From positions 3,720,001-3,784,000 of the forward strand of contig NZ_AP024655.1 of the NCBI RefSeq assembly GCF_019977355.1: a stretch of DNA of 64,000 nucleotides, written 5' to 3'. Below the pieces are notes generated by a model that saw nothing but the letters and a program-made list of their open reading frames with translations, had not been told where the DNA came from and did not search any database. The stretch's first letter is position 1. Each line of letters opens with the position of its first letter. Made by a program: the position numbers and the translations under genes. This DNA is from Arthrobacter sp. NicSoilB8. Its GTDB lineage: Bacteria > Actinomycetota > Actinomycetes > Actinomycetales > Micrococcaceae. This document shows, piece by piece, positions 8,212-16,323 of this stretch.

Positions 8212-8288
8212 AGAACGCTCCTTGGGAAGAGGACGGCGTGCGGAGAACCCGCCTCCTCGACGTTAGGGGTTTCGGAAGTGGCGAAACA

Positions 8289-8302
8289 GGACCTGTCAGA
8301 CC
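8289..8302. promoter_or_regulatory. Candidate operator of the MmyB-like regulator (site 2)
   Basis: GGACCTGTCAGACC matches site 1 at 13 of 14 positions. It lies in the 196-bp divergent region between two MFS genes, so one bound protein could control both. Confidence 0.45.
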
Positions 8303-8407
8303 ATGTCTCACCGGGTCCTTCCGCGGGGTAAGCAGGTACGGCATCGTCGAGTAGGCGGAGCGGTCCTAGCTCCCACCCACGACCGCACGAAGGAAACCGA
8401 TCAACGC

Positions 8408-9619
8408 ATGACAACCATCAGCACTGCGACAGCGCCAACACGCCCCCGGCTGCCCTTCGTCGTGCCGCTGCTCGGGCTTGGCACGTTCCTCATGATCACC
8501 ACCGAGTACATCGTCGCCGGGCTCCTCCAGGCGCTTGCCGGGGACCTGCACGTGGGCCAGGCCCGCGTCGGTCTCCTGATCACGGCGTTCGCGATCGGCA
8601 TGATCGTCGGATCACCTGTCATGGCCCTCGCGACTCTGCGCCTGCCATGGCGCGCCACGCTCGTCCTCGCGCTGCTCGTCTTCGCGGCCGGGCATAGCGT
8701 CGCTGCGCTGAGCGGCGACTTCGAGACTGTTCTCATCGCGCGCATAATTACTGCCCTGGCATCCGGTGCGTTCTGGTCCGTCGCCTCGGTCGTGGCCACC
8801 CATGCCGCCGGACCGGCCAATAGCTCACGTGCCCTCGGGGTGATGATGAGCGGCGTTGGCCTCGCCACCGTCGCCGGCGTCCCGCTCGGCTCATTCGTCG
8901 GCCAGCTCCTTGGCTGGCGCGGAACCTTCTGGGCACTGGCGGCTCTCGCCGTCCTGGCATCGCCGGTGATCGCATGGTTCACACCACCAGAGGGCGGCCG
9001 CGGCACTGCGTCCATCCGCGCCGAGCTTCGCGCGGTCACGAACCCTCGCATGGCCGTCCTAGTGGTGGCCACCGTTCTCGCCACCGGCGGCTACATGACA
9101 GCTTTCAGCTACGTATCCCCGCTGGCCACAGACCGTGCGGGGATACCGCTCTGGGCCGTACCCCTGCTGTTCGTGGTGTTCGGCCTGGGCGCAACCCTGG
9201 GCACCAACCTTGCCGGACGATTCGCCGACGAGCGACCGATCACGACGTTCATCGCCGCCGCCGCGGGAACTGTCGTGCTGATGGCGCTGCTCGTGCCCCT
9301 GTCCACCAATCCGGTCGCCACCTTCATTCTCATGTTCCTCCTCGGCATCGCAGGCATGGGCATCCCGCCCGTCGGCACCGGACTCGCCGTCCGCTTCGCC
9401 CACACGGCACCCACGCTCGCAGCAGCAATTGCGGTGGCCGCTTTCAACGGAGGGACCGCGATCGGCACCTGGTTCGGTGCATCGGCGCTCGAAACGGCGC
9501 TGGGGGTCCTTGGCCCGCTGACCGTCGCGATCATCATGGCGGTCCTCGGGACAGTGACCCTCCTCGCGATGGCCCTCCGACGAGCACGCCACCAGCCAGA
9601 GGCCGGCTCCAGCCGGTAA
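8408..9619 (+). CDS. MFS exporter, DHA1 (arabinose/chloramphenicol-efflux) type
   Basis: 403 residues, about 12 membrane helices. FLMITTEYIVAGLLQALAGDL in helix 1 and ITAFAIGMIVGSPVMA resemble the DHA1 group (compare GMIVGAP in AraJ and Cmr proteins). GVPLGSFVGQLLGWRGTFWALA is the motif C region. ATG at 8408 follows GAAGGAAA. First gene of a rightward pair, divergent from the DHA2-like gene. Substrate not predictable; the genetic setting suggests induction by a toxic compound. Confidence 0.86.
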   Translation: MTTISTATAPTRPRLPFVVPLLGLGTFLMITTEYIVAGLLQALAGDLHVGQARVGLLITAFAIGMIVGSPVMALATLRLPWRATLVLALLVFAAGHSVAALSGDFETVLIARIITALASGAFWSVASVVATHAAGPANSSRALGVMMSGVGLATVAGVPLGSFVGQLLGWRGTFWALAALAVLASPVIAWFTPPEGGRGTASIRAELRAVTNPRMAVLVVATVLATGGYMTAFSYVSPLATDRAGIPLWAVPLLFVVFGLGATLGTNLAGRFADERPITTFIAAAAGTVVLMALLVPLSTNPVATFILMFLLGIAGMGIPPVGTGLAVRFAHTAPTLAAAIAVAAFNGGTAIGTWFGASALETALGVLGPLTVAIIMAVLGTVTLLAMALRRARHQPEAGSSR

Positions 9620-9708
9620 CAGTTCCTTCCATGTCGTGTTCCCCGGGGAAACCTGCCTTGCCTGTCACGTCGAGACCTTATTTTCCGAAGAACAGAAGGA
9701 CAACTTTG

Positions 9709-10938
9709 ATGTCAATCACCAAACCGGCACCTGCTGGTATCAGCCGGGCCATGGTTCTGCTCTTCGCGGTGGCCGGCGGTGCTGCCGTGGCCAACCTCTA
9801 CTGGGCCCAGCCGCTGCTGGAGGACATTGGCTCGTCGTTCGGGATTTCGAGCGGGACCGCGGGTTTGCTAGTCACAACAGCGCAGGTCGGATACGCCGTC
9901 GGCGCGTTCTTCATCGTTCCGCTGGGCGATGTGCTGGACCGTCGCCGTCTTCTGCCCCTCATGATGCTTCTCTGCGCGGCCGCGCTTACCGTTGCGGCGA
10001 TCGCCCCGACTTTCGAAGTATTGCTCGTAGCGCTGGTCCTCGTGGGGCTGACCACCGTGTCCGGGCCCTTGCTGACCCCGCTGGCGGGAGACCTCGCAGA
10101 ACCGTCGAAACGCGGCCACGTGATCGGCACCGTCGCCTCGGGGCTGATGATTGGAGTCCTCGCCTCCCGCACGATCAGCGGTTTCCTCGCCGAGGCATTC
10201 GGATGGCGGATGACTTACGGCGTTGCGGCGGTACTGGCCCTCGCAACGGCCGGACTCCTGCACCGGACCATCCCGACGCTGCCTCCGAGGGCGACACTGG
10301 GTTATGCAGCCCTGCTCGGCTCGATCTTCGTCGTGATCAAACGGCACTCCCCGGTCCGCATGGCATTGTTGGTTGCGGGAACTGGATTTGGCGTCCTCAC
10401 GCTCTTCTGGACCGCGTTGACGTTCCTGCTCGCATCCCCGCCGTACTCATACTCGGTCACCACGATCGGGCTCTTCGGCCTGGCCGGAATCGCGGGAGCC
10501 ATCGCGGCCCAACGGGCCGGACGTTTACACGATCGCGGCTGGTCCACCCCTGCCATCAGCGCCGCTCTGGCGCTCACCCTGCTGTGCTTCCTCATCGCGG
10601 GCATCGGGGCCGGCTCGATCATCGTCCTGCTCGTGGCAATCGTTCTTCTCGACATTGCCGCGCGGGCCATAGCGACCCTGAGCCAGGTCCGCGTCCTCGC
10701 AGTGGACCACGACGCCCGCAGCCGCCTCAATACCGCGTATGTGGTGAGCAACTTCATCGGCGGGGCCGCCGGATCCGCACTCGCGGGCGCCCTCTGGCAG
10801 CTCGGAGGATGGAGCGCAGTCATGACCGGCGGGGCTGCCCTGACAGCGATCACCCTGACATTCTGGGCCATGGGCAGTCGCCAGAGCCGGGACCACGCGG
10901 AGCAACCCGTCCCCGCACCGGCGGCAGACGTCGGCTGA
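9709..10938 (+). CDS. MFS transporter, DHA1-like
   Basis: 409 residues with about 12 hydrophobic segments. AVANLYWAQPLLEDI in helix 1 and GYAVGAFFIVPLGDVLDRRRL (motif A) identify an MFS protein of the YgaY/DHA1-like group. ATG 9709 has AGAAGGA 8 nt upstream. It follows the previous MFS gene by 89 nt on the same strand and shares its downstream terminator with the convergent rplA. Third exporter in the block; substrate unknown. Confidence 0.85.
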   Translation: MSITKPAPAGISRAMVLLFAVAGGAAVANLYWAQPLLEDIGSSFGISSGTAGLLVTTAQVGYAVGAFFIVPLGDVLDRRRLLPLMMLLCAAALTVAAIAPTFEVLLVALVLVGLTTVSGPLLTPLAGDLAEPSKRGHVIGTVASGLMIGVLASRTISGFLAEAFGWRMTYGVAAVLALATAGLLHRTIPTLPPRATLGYAALLGSIFVVIKRHSPVRMALLVAGTGFGVLTLFWTALTFLLASPPYSYSVTTIGLFGLAGIAGAIAAQRAGRLHDRGWSTPAISAALALTLLCFLIAGIGAGSIIVLLVAIVLLDIAARAIATLSQVRVLAVDHDARSRLNTAYVVSNFIGGAAGSALAGALWQLGGWSAVMTGGAALTAITLTFWAMGSRQSRDHAEQPVPAPAADVG

Positions 10939-10981
10939 CACCGCCGTTGGCGAGAAACGCCGTGTCCCGACGCCGGATACG

Positions 10982-11019
10982 GCGAAAGGCCGCCCCGCGG
11001 TTGCGGGACGGCCTTTCGC
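10982..11019. terminator. Bidirectional terminator between the MFS pair and rplA
   Basis: A strong hairpin: GCGAAAGGCCG / CGGCCTTTCGC (11 bp, perfect) plus an inner CCCGC / GCGGG, with a C/A mismatch between them and loop GGTT. It serves the rightward MFS gene and the leftward rplA. Confidence 0.85.
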
Positions 11020-11070
11020 TTGAACGTGGCGACGCCGCGAAGCGGACGTCGTCAGTGGATCCGGTGAGGA

Positions 11071-11778
11071 TTAGACCTCGGTCAGGACCTTGGTGACGTT
11101 GGGGTCAACCGAGATGCCCGGGCCGAACGTGGTGGCCACGGTGGCCTTCTGGATGTAGCGGCCCTTGGCAGCGGACGGCTTGAGGCGCAGGACCTCTTCC
11201 AGTGCTGCCGCGTAGTTCTCGGCCAGCTTCAGGGCGTCGAAGGACACCTTGCCGATGATGAAGTGCAGGTTCGAGTGCTTGTCGACGCGGAAGTCGATCT
11301 TGCCGCCCTTGATGTCGTTGACAGCCTTGGCGGTGTCAGCGGTCACGGTGCCGGTCTTCGGGTTCGGCATCAGGTTACGCGGACCCAGGACCTTACCGAG
11401 GCGGCCAACCTTGCCCATGAGGTCAGGGGTGGCGACGGCGGCGTCGAAGTCGGTCCAGCCGCCGGCGATCTTTTCGATCAGGTCATCGGAACCAACGAAG
11501 TCGGCGCCGGCAGCGATTGCTGCTTCAGCCTTCTCGCCCGTGGCGAAGACGAGGACGCGGGCGGTCTTACCGGTGCCGTGGGGCAGGATAACGGTGCCGC
11601 GGACCATCTGGTCGGCCTTGCGGGGGTCGACGCCGAGGCGGAAAGCGACCTCAACGGTGGCGTCGAACTTGGACGGGTTGGTGTCCTTGGCGAGCGTCAC
11701 TGCCTCGAACGGCGCGTAGAACTTCTCCGCGTCGATCTTGGCCGCGGCTGCCTCATATGCTTTGCTGCGCTTTGCCAT
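11071..11778 (-). CDS. rplA: 50S ribosomal protein L1
   Basis: 235 residues, the usual length. L1 binds 23S rRNA at the L1 stalk and can repress its own operon by binding the mRNA. The sequence carries the L1 signature region around [23 protein letters not shown] and the ending [15 protein letters not shown] lies about 11 nt before ATG 11778. It follows rplK by 185 nt, a wider gap than usual, with two GCCGGTCAGC repeats in it. The MFS block starts where rplJ would normally follow. Confidence 0.98.
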   Translation of the reverse strand: MAKRSKAYEAAAAKIDAEKFYAPFEAVTLAKDTNPSKFDATVEVAFRLGVDPRKADQMVRGTVILPHGTGKTARVLVFATGEKAEAAIAAGADFVGSDDLIEKIAGGWTDFDAAVATPDLMGKVGRLGKVLGPRNLMPNPKTGTVTADTAKAVNDIKGGKIDFRVDKHSNLHFIIGKVSFDALKLAENYAAALEEVLRLKPSAAKGRYIQKATVATTFGPGISVDPNVTKVLTEV

Positions 11779-11963
11779 GCTGCTTATTTCTCCTTGTGCA
11801 GTTGTGGTCTGCGGACCGCGCTGGGCCCTGCCACAGGCGGAATTCCGGCTGGTGTACCGTGCCGGGAAATCCGCTCTTATTTGTTTAGGTGGTGCCGGCT
11901 GACCGGCGGTGCTGACCGGCGTCGTGATCGGTTTCCCGACCCCGGCGCTTCAGCGGTGGGGAA

Positions 11964-12395
11964 TTAACCCTCGACGGTGATACCCATGGAGCGGGCGGTG
12001 CCGGCGATGATCTTCGCTGCGCCTTCGAGGCTCGTGGCGTTGAGGTCTTCCATCTTGGTGGTGGCGATCTCGTTGACCTGGGCCTGGGTCAGCTTGGCAA
12101 CCTTGACGGTGTGCGGGGTAGCCGAACCCTTGGCGACGCCTGCAGCCTTCTTGATGAGCTCTGCAGCCGGCGGGGTCTTGGTGATGAACGTGAAGGAACG
12201 GTCTTCGTAGACCGTGATTTCCACGGGGATAACGTTGCCGCGCTGGGCTTCCGTCGCAGCGTTGTACGCCTTGCAGAATTCCATGATGTTGACACCGTGC
12301 TGGCCAAGCGCAGGACCGATCGGCGGGGCCGGGTTAGCGGCACCTGCCTGGATCTGCAGCTTGATGAGGCCGGTGACCTTCTTCTTGGGAGCCAA
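11964..12395 (-). CDS. rplK: 50S ribosomal protein L11
   Basis: 143 residues. L11 forms the GTPase-associated centre with 23S rRNA and is the target region of thiostrepton. [26 protein letters not shown] is the conserved N-terminal domain. The start is TTG 12395 (MAPKKKVTG), chosen because AGAAGGA ends 6 nt upstream; a TTG at 12413 would put the ribosome site inside the gene. Lies between nusG and rplA. Confidence 0.97.
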
Positions 12396-12450
12396 TGTAG
12401 GTCCTTCTCTCAAATACGTCCTGGGACACAGGAGCGTGCCTCAGGTTGGT

Positions 12451-12471
12451 GGCCGCCATGGCAAGGCGGCC
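12451..12471 (-). other. Hairpin between nusG and rplK
   Basis: GGCCGCC-ATGGCAA-GGCGGCC is a perfect 7-bp GC stem in the 129-bp gap, without a T-run. It may be a processing or regulatory structure of the rplK-rplA mRNA; function unknown. Confidence 0.4.
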
Positions 12472-12524
12472 GGCCGCTCCGTGGCTGCTAAGCGGGCAGC
12501 CCGGGGCGAATTCTTAGGGAACAG

Positions 12525-13364
12525 CTAGATCTTGCTGACCTGGTTGAACGCCAGGGTGACCGGAGTCTCACGTTCGAAGATGGAGACCAGCACCACGAGG
12601 GTCTGGGAATCGATCTTGATTTCGGAGATCGTGGCGGGGAGGGTCTCGAACGGGCCCTCCTTGACGATGACGGACTCGCCAACCTCGAAGTCGACGTCCA
12701 CCTGGGCGGCGGCGTGCTTGACGGGCTTGCCCTTCTCGGCCTGCTCTTCTTCGAAGACCGGGGCGAGCATGGAGAAGACCTCATCGAGGCGCAGCGGGAC
12801 CGGGTTGTGGGCGTTGCCCACGAAGCCGGTGACGCCGGGGGTGTGGCGGACGGCGCCCCAGGAAGCGTCCGTCAGGTCCATGCGGACCAGGACGTAACCG
12901 GGGATGCGGACGCGGTTGATGACCTTGCGCTGAGCGTTCTTGATCTCGACGACTTCCTCCATCGGAACCTGGATTTCGAAGATGTAATCTTCCATGTCCA
13001 GGGTCTGGATGCGGGTCTCAAGGTTGGCCTTGACGCGGTTCTCGTAGCCTGCGTAGGAGTGGATGACGTACCAGTCACCCTCCTGGCGGCGCAGCTTGGC
13101 CTTGAATTCCTCGGCAGGGTCGACGTCGGCTTTGGCGGCCGCCGCTGCCAGCGCGTCAGTGTCTGTGTCTTCTTCAGCTTCGCCGGCTTCAGCATCAACG
13201 ACGTCGGCTTCTGCAGCCTCGGCGTCTTCTTCTGCTACGGCCTCGTCAGTGACGTCGGATTCGGGCGCAGCAGACACAGCCTCGGACTCTTCCGTGGCTT
13301 CCACCGCGGCGTCCTGGCTCTTATCCAGCTCAGTCTCAGTTACCTCGAGCTCCTGCTCAGACAC
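12525..13364 (-). CDS. nusG: Transcription termination/antitermination factor NusG
   Basis: NusG binds RNA polymerase, affects pausing and Rho termination and links to ribosomes. 279 residues, longer than E. coli NusG (181) because of an acidic Ala/Glu/Asp-rich N-terminal extension of about 90 residues, usual in actinobacteria. The NGN domain begins at [20 protein letters not shown] and includes IPGYVLVRM and [10 protein letters not shown]. The KOW motif is at [17 protein letters not shown] 13364 is chosen as start because AGGAG ends 6 nt upstream; an ATG-type extension to 13394 lacks one. Follows secE. Confidence 0.96.
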   Translation of the reverse strand: MSEQELEVTETELDKSQDAAVEATEESEAVSAAPESDVTDEAVAEEDAEAAEADVVDAEAGEAEEDTDTDALAAAAAKADVDPAEEFKAKLRRQEGDWYVIHSYAGYENRVKANLETRIQTLDMEDYIFEIQVPMEEVVEIKNAQRKVINRVRIPGYVLVRMDLTDASWGAVRHTPGVTGFVGNAHNPVPLRLDEVFSMLAPVFEEEQAEKGKPVKHAAAQVDVDFEVGESVIVKEGPFETLPATISEIKIDSQTLVVLVSIFERETPVTLAFNQVSKI

Positions 13365-13477
13365 TTGGTCTCCTGCTTCCTCATTGCCTAACATGCCTAT
13401 TTAAATGACTCAATTCCGCACACCCCGCAGATTCTCCGGTTTCCCGGGGCCTCCACGCAGTCTGCGGACCGGTCGCC

Positions 13478-13762
13478 TTAGCGGTCCGTGGGGCCGCTGC
13501 CGCCGAAGACCCAGCTGACCGCGGTCCCAAAGGCCAGATCCAGCAGGGTGACGATCACCATCATGATGGTCACGAACACCAGCACCACGATCGTGTAGTT
13601 GATCAGTTCTTTGCGGGTCGGTGCGACGACCTTCTTCAGCTCGCCAATGACCTGGCGGATGAAGATCGCGATGCGAGCGAAGAAGCCGGGCTTGGCGGCG
13701 TTCTTGGCGGGGCGGCCTTTGGAGCTGCTGGCAGCCGTTTCGGTCACCTGGTCCTCACTCAT
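13478..13762 (-). CDS. secE: Preprotein translocase subunit SecE
   Basis: Small single-span clamp subunit of the SecYEG channel. 94 residues from ATG 13762. The amphipathic helix and conserved FIRQVIGELKKVVAPTRKELINYT precede one C-terminal membrane helix. The ATG at 13762 directly abuts GAGG, which is too close for a ribosome site. GTG at 13747 (VTETAASSSKG) has GTGAGGA 4 nt upstream and may be the true start, giving 89 residues. Sits between tRNA-Trp and nusG, the classical order. Confidence 0.92.
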   Translation of the reverse strand: MSEDQVTETAASSSKGRPAKNAAKPGFFARIAIFIRQVIGELKKVVAPTRKELINYTIVVLVFVTIMMVIVTLLDLAFGTAVSWVFGGSGPTDR

Positions 13763-13841
13763 CCTCGCAATGATCGGATACCCGGCTCTGAACTGAACCA
13801 TGGTTGCTGCGCTTGCTCCGGATGATCCGGAACAGCATGCG

Positions 13842-13914
13842 CAGGGCAGACAGGACTCGAACCTGCAACCTGCGGTTTTGGAGACCGCTGCGCTACCAAT
13901 TGCGCCACTACCCT
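13842..13914 (-). tRNA. trpT: tRNA-Trp (anticodon CCA)
   Basis: 73 nt. The acceptor stem AGGGTAG pairs with CTGCCCT (one G-U). The D arm is GCGC...GCGC with AATTGGTA. The anticodon loop is CTCCAAA with anticodon CCA. The T arm is GCAGG-TTCGAGT-CCTGT. The 3' CCA is not encoded. Upstream of secE, as in many bacteria. Confidence 0.96.
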
Positions 13915-14191
13915 TCGGGGCGAAAATCCGTTCCGGCCGATGCGTTCCGCAGGCTTCCCTGAGGCGCAGGCCATCATCGTGTTTTCAACACCGGAGAACC
14001 AGTCTACGCAACAACTGCGCCTACGTCGAACCGGCCCTCTTTCGGAGCCCTGCGTGCCTGCGAAAACCAACTGACAGCGGTCAGTCACATTTCCGATCCG
14101 GCACCCCGGGGGATCCGGTGAACAGCATAGAGTAGATTTCGTCGAATCCCACATCCAGCCTTCCAGCTGCAAGCGAAGAACGGACCCGCCC

Positions 14192-15409
14192 ATGTCTGCT
14201 GCCCGCATTTCCCAGCGCATTTCCGCCATAGCCGAATCCGCCACTCTGGCCGTCGATGCCAAGGCGAAGGCGCTGAAGGCAGCCGGCCGGCCGGTCATTG
14301 GCTTCGGCGCCGGGGAACCCGATTTCCCGACCCCCGGCTACATCGTGCAGGCCGCCATCGAGGCCGCCAGCCAGCCGAAGTACCACCGCTACTCCCCCGC
14401 CGGCGGCCTGCCGGAGCTCAAGCAGGCCATCGCGGAAAAGACCTTCCGGGATTCCGGCTACAAGGCCGAGGCGTCCCAGGTGCTGGTGACCAACGGCGGC
14501 AAGCAGGCCGTCTACAACACCTTCGCCACGCTCCTGGATCCGGGCGACGAGGTCATTGTTCCCACCCCGTTCTGGACCACCTACCCCGAGGCCATCCGGC
14601 TGGCCGGCGGCGTTCCGGTGGAGGTCTTCGCGGGCCCGGAACAGGGATACCTGGTCACCGTGGAGCAGCTGGAAGCCGCCCTGACGGACCGCACCAAGAT
14701 CCTCCTCTTCGTCTCCCCTTCCAACCCGACCGGCGCCGTGTACTCGCCGGAGCAGGTCAAGGCGATCGGCCAGTGGGCCGCAGCCAAGGGCCTGTGGGTT
14801 GTCACCGACGAAATCTACGAACACCTGACCTACGACGGCGTGCCGTTCACCTCGATCGCCACCGCGGTTCCCGAACTGGGCGACAAGGTGGTCATCCTCA
14901 ACGGTGTCGCCAAGACCTATGCCATGACCGGCTGGCGCGTGGGGTGGATGATCGGCCCGGCCGACGTCATCAAGGCCGCCACCAACCTGCAGTCGCACGC
15001 GACGTCGAACGTCTCCAACATCCCCCAGGTCGCAGCTCTTGCCGCCGTGTCCGGGCCGCTGACCGCCGTCGATGAGATGAAGGTGGCGTTTGACCGCCGC
15101 CGTAAGGCGATAGTCGCGGGCCTGAACGCCATTGACGGCGTTGACTGCCCGACGCCGAAGGGCGCCTTCTATGTGTACGCGGACGTCCGCGCGCTGCTGG
15201 GCAAGGAGTTCCCGTCCGCGAACGGTCCGGTGCGGCCCGCCACCTCGGCCGAGCTCGCCGCGCTGATCCTGGACGAAGTTGAGGTCGCTGTGGTGCCCGG
15301 CGAGGCGTTCGGCCCGTCCGGCTACCTGCGCCTGTCCTACGCGCTGGGAGACGAGGACCTGGCCACGGGCGTCGCCCGCCTGCAGGACTTCCTCGGCAAG
15401 GCGAAGTAG
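14192..15409 (+). CDS. Pyridoxal-phosphate aminotransferase, aspartate aminotransferase-like
   Basis: 405 residues, fold-type I, class Ib aspartate aminotransferase. It interconverts aspartate and oxaloacetate with 2-oxoglutarate/glutamate, or serves a related amino acid. Visible features: [11 protein letters not shown] substrate loop, [36 protein letters not shown], and the PLP lysine in [12 protein letters not shown] (K241). Start ATG 14192 is the only one giving the full N-terminal helix. It stands alone, divergent from tRNA-Trp/secE and convergent with the response regulator at 15562. The preferred substrate is not decidable from sequence. Confidence 0.92.
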   Translation: MSAARISQRISAIAESATLAVDAKAKALKAAGRPVIGFGAGEPDFPTPGYIVQAAIEAASQPKYHRYSPAGGLPELKQAIAEKTFRDSGYKAEASQVLVTNGGKQAVYNTFATLLDPGDEVIVPTPFWTTYPEAIRLAGGVPVEVFAGPEQGYLVTVEQLEAALTDRTKILLFVSPSNPTGAVYSPEQVKAIGQWAAAKGLWVVTDEIYEHLTYDGVPFTSIATAVPELGDKVVILNGVAKTYAMTGWRVGWMIGPADVIKAATNLQSHATSNVSNIPQVAALAAVSGPLTAVDEMKVAFDRRRKAIVAGLNAIDGVDCPTPKGAFYVYADVRALLGKEFPSANGPVRPATSAELAALILDEVEVAVVPGEAFGPSGYLRLSYALGDEDLATGVARLQDFLGKAK

Positions 15410-15441
15410 GGCGTTCCGCCCGCACAACGCACCCCGCAGGA

Positions 15442-15501
15442 CTGGACATGTCCAGCTGCAGCCACGAACTGTGGGCAGAATGGCATTCTGCCCACAGTTC
15501 G
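15442..15501. repeat. Intergenic palindromic element (REP-like), copy A
   Basis: Two nested elements. CTGGACATGTCCAG at 15442-15455 is a perfect 14-bp palindrome. 15465-15501 is a near-perfect inverted repeat with 18-bp arms (CGAACTGTGGGCAGAATG and its complement) around a single G. A relative of the first element, GGGCATGTCCCAGCTG, follows at about 15512-15528. It lies between two convergent genes and may also terminate transcription. Looks like a dispersed intergenic repeat. Confidence 0.7.
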
Positions 15502-15533
15502 CGTTTAAGAATGGGCATGTCCCAGCTGAAGGG

Positions 15534-15567
15534 GAGCCAGCGCGTCAGAGGAGCCAGCGCGTCAGAG
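15534..15567. repeat. Two perfect 17-bp tandem repeats
   Basis: GAGCCAGCGCGTCAGAG is repeated head to tail. The second copy overlaps the stop codon of the response regulator. Confidence 0.7.
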
Positions 15568-16323
15568 GAGGCGGCGCTCGGCGGCCCAGCGGGTCAGTTC
15601 GTGGCGGCTGGAGAGCTGGAGCTTGCGCAGCACGGCCGAGACGTGGGTTTCGACCGTCTTGATCGAGATGAACAATTCCTTGGCCACTTCCTTGTAGCTG
15701 TAGCCCCGGGCAATCAGGCGCATCACCTCGAGCTCCCGCGCCGAGAGCTTGTCCAGCTGGTCGTCGGCGATGTCCGCGGGGGCGGTGCCGAACGCGTCCA
15801 GGACAAAGCCCGCCAGCCGGGGCGAGAAGACCGCATCACCGCCGGCGACGCGGCGGACGGCGCCGCTGATCTCCGCCCCGGAAATCGTCTTGGTGACATA
15901 GCCGCGCGCGCCTGCCCGGATTACGGAGACCACGTCCTCGGCCGCGTCGGACACGCTCAGCGCCAGGAAGCGCGTGGTACCCAGCAGCGGCGCCGAGCCG
16001 GCCAGCACCTCGCGTCCGCCGCCACCGCGGCCGCCGGGGAGGTGGACGTCCAGCAAAACGACGTCGGGACGCCGGGCTGCGATGACGGCGATTGCCTCTT
16101 CCACGGTGCCGGCTTCACCCTCGACGACGATGTCCGGGTCCAGGTCCGCCTTCAGCCCGGAACGGAAGATGGCGTGATCGTCCACGATGACCACCCGGAT
16201 CCCGGGTGGGTTTCCAGGTGCAGGGTGTCCTGGTGCCCGACTTTCAGATACAGGGTGTCCTGGCGCAGGGTTTCCAGATGCCGGGTTTCCTGGTGCAGGA
16301 TTTCCTGGTGGTGGGCTGGTCAC
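15562..16323 (-). CDS. NarL/LuxR-family response regulator of a PspC-kinase pair
   Basis: 253 residues. A Pro/Gly/Asn repeat tail (residues 1-40, PGNPAPGNPASGNPAPGHP type) precedes the receiver domain, with VVIVDDH near residue 48, phosphoacceptor D92 in VVLLDVHLPG and the switch Lys in GYVTKTIS. The LuxR-type HTH is at the C-terminus (LSARELEVMRLIARGYSYKEVAKELFISIKTVETHVSAVLRKL). Overlaps the kinase gene by the 4-bp ATGA, so the two are translationally coupled. Expected target: the divergent PspC-family operon at 17881-20128. The N-terminal repeats mirror a DNA repeat at about 16205-16318 and may be dispensable. Confidence 0.9.
   Translation of the reverse strand: MTSPPPGNPAPGNPASGNPAPGHPVSESRAPGHPAPGNPPGIRVVIVDDHAIFRSGLKADLDPDIVVEGEAGTVEEAIAVIAARRPDVVLLDVHLPGGRGGGGREVLAGSAPLLGTTRFLALSVSDAAEDVVSVIRAGARGYVTKTISGAEISGAVRRVAGGDAVFSPRLAGFVLDAFGTAPADIADDQLDKLSARELEVMRLIARGYSYKEVAKELFISIKTVETHVSAVLRKLQLSSRHELTRWAAERRLL

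Noticed and set aside
6847..10938. Mobile genetic island boundaries
   Set aside because: No integrase, transposase, tRNA junction or flanking direct repeat could be found; only the gene content suggests insertion.
15442..15501. Insertion-sequence terminal repeat
   Set aside because: No transposase or second terminus nearby; fits a REP-like palindrome.
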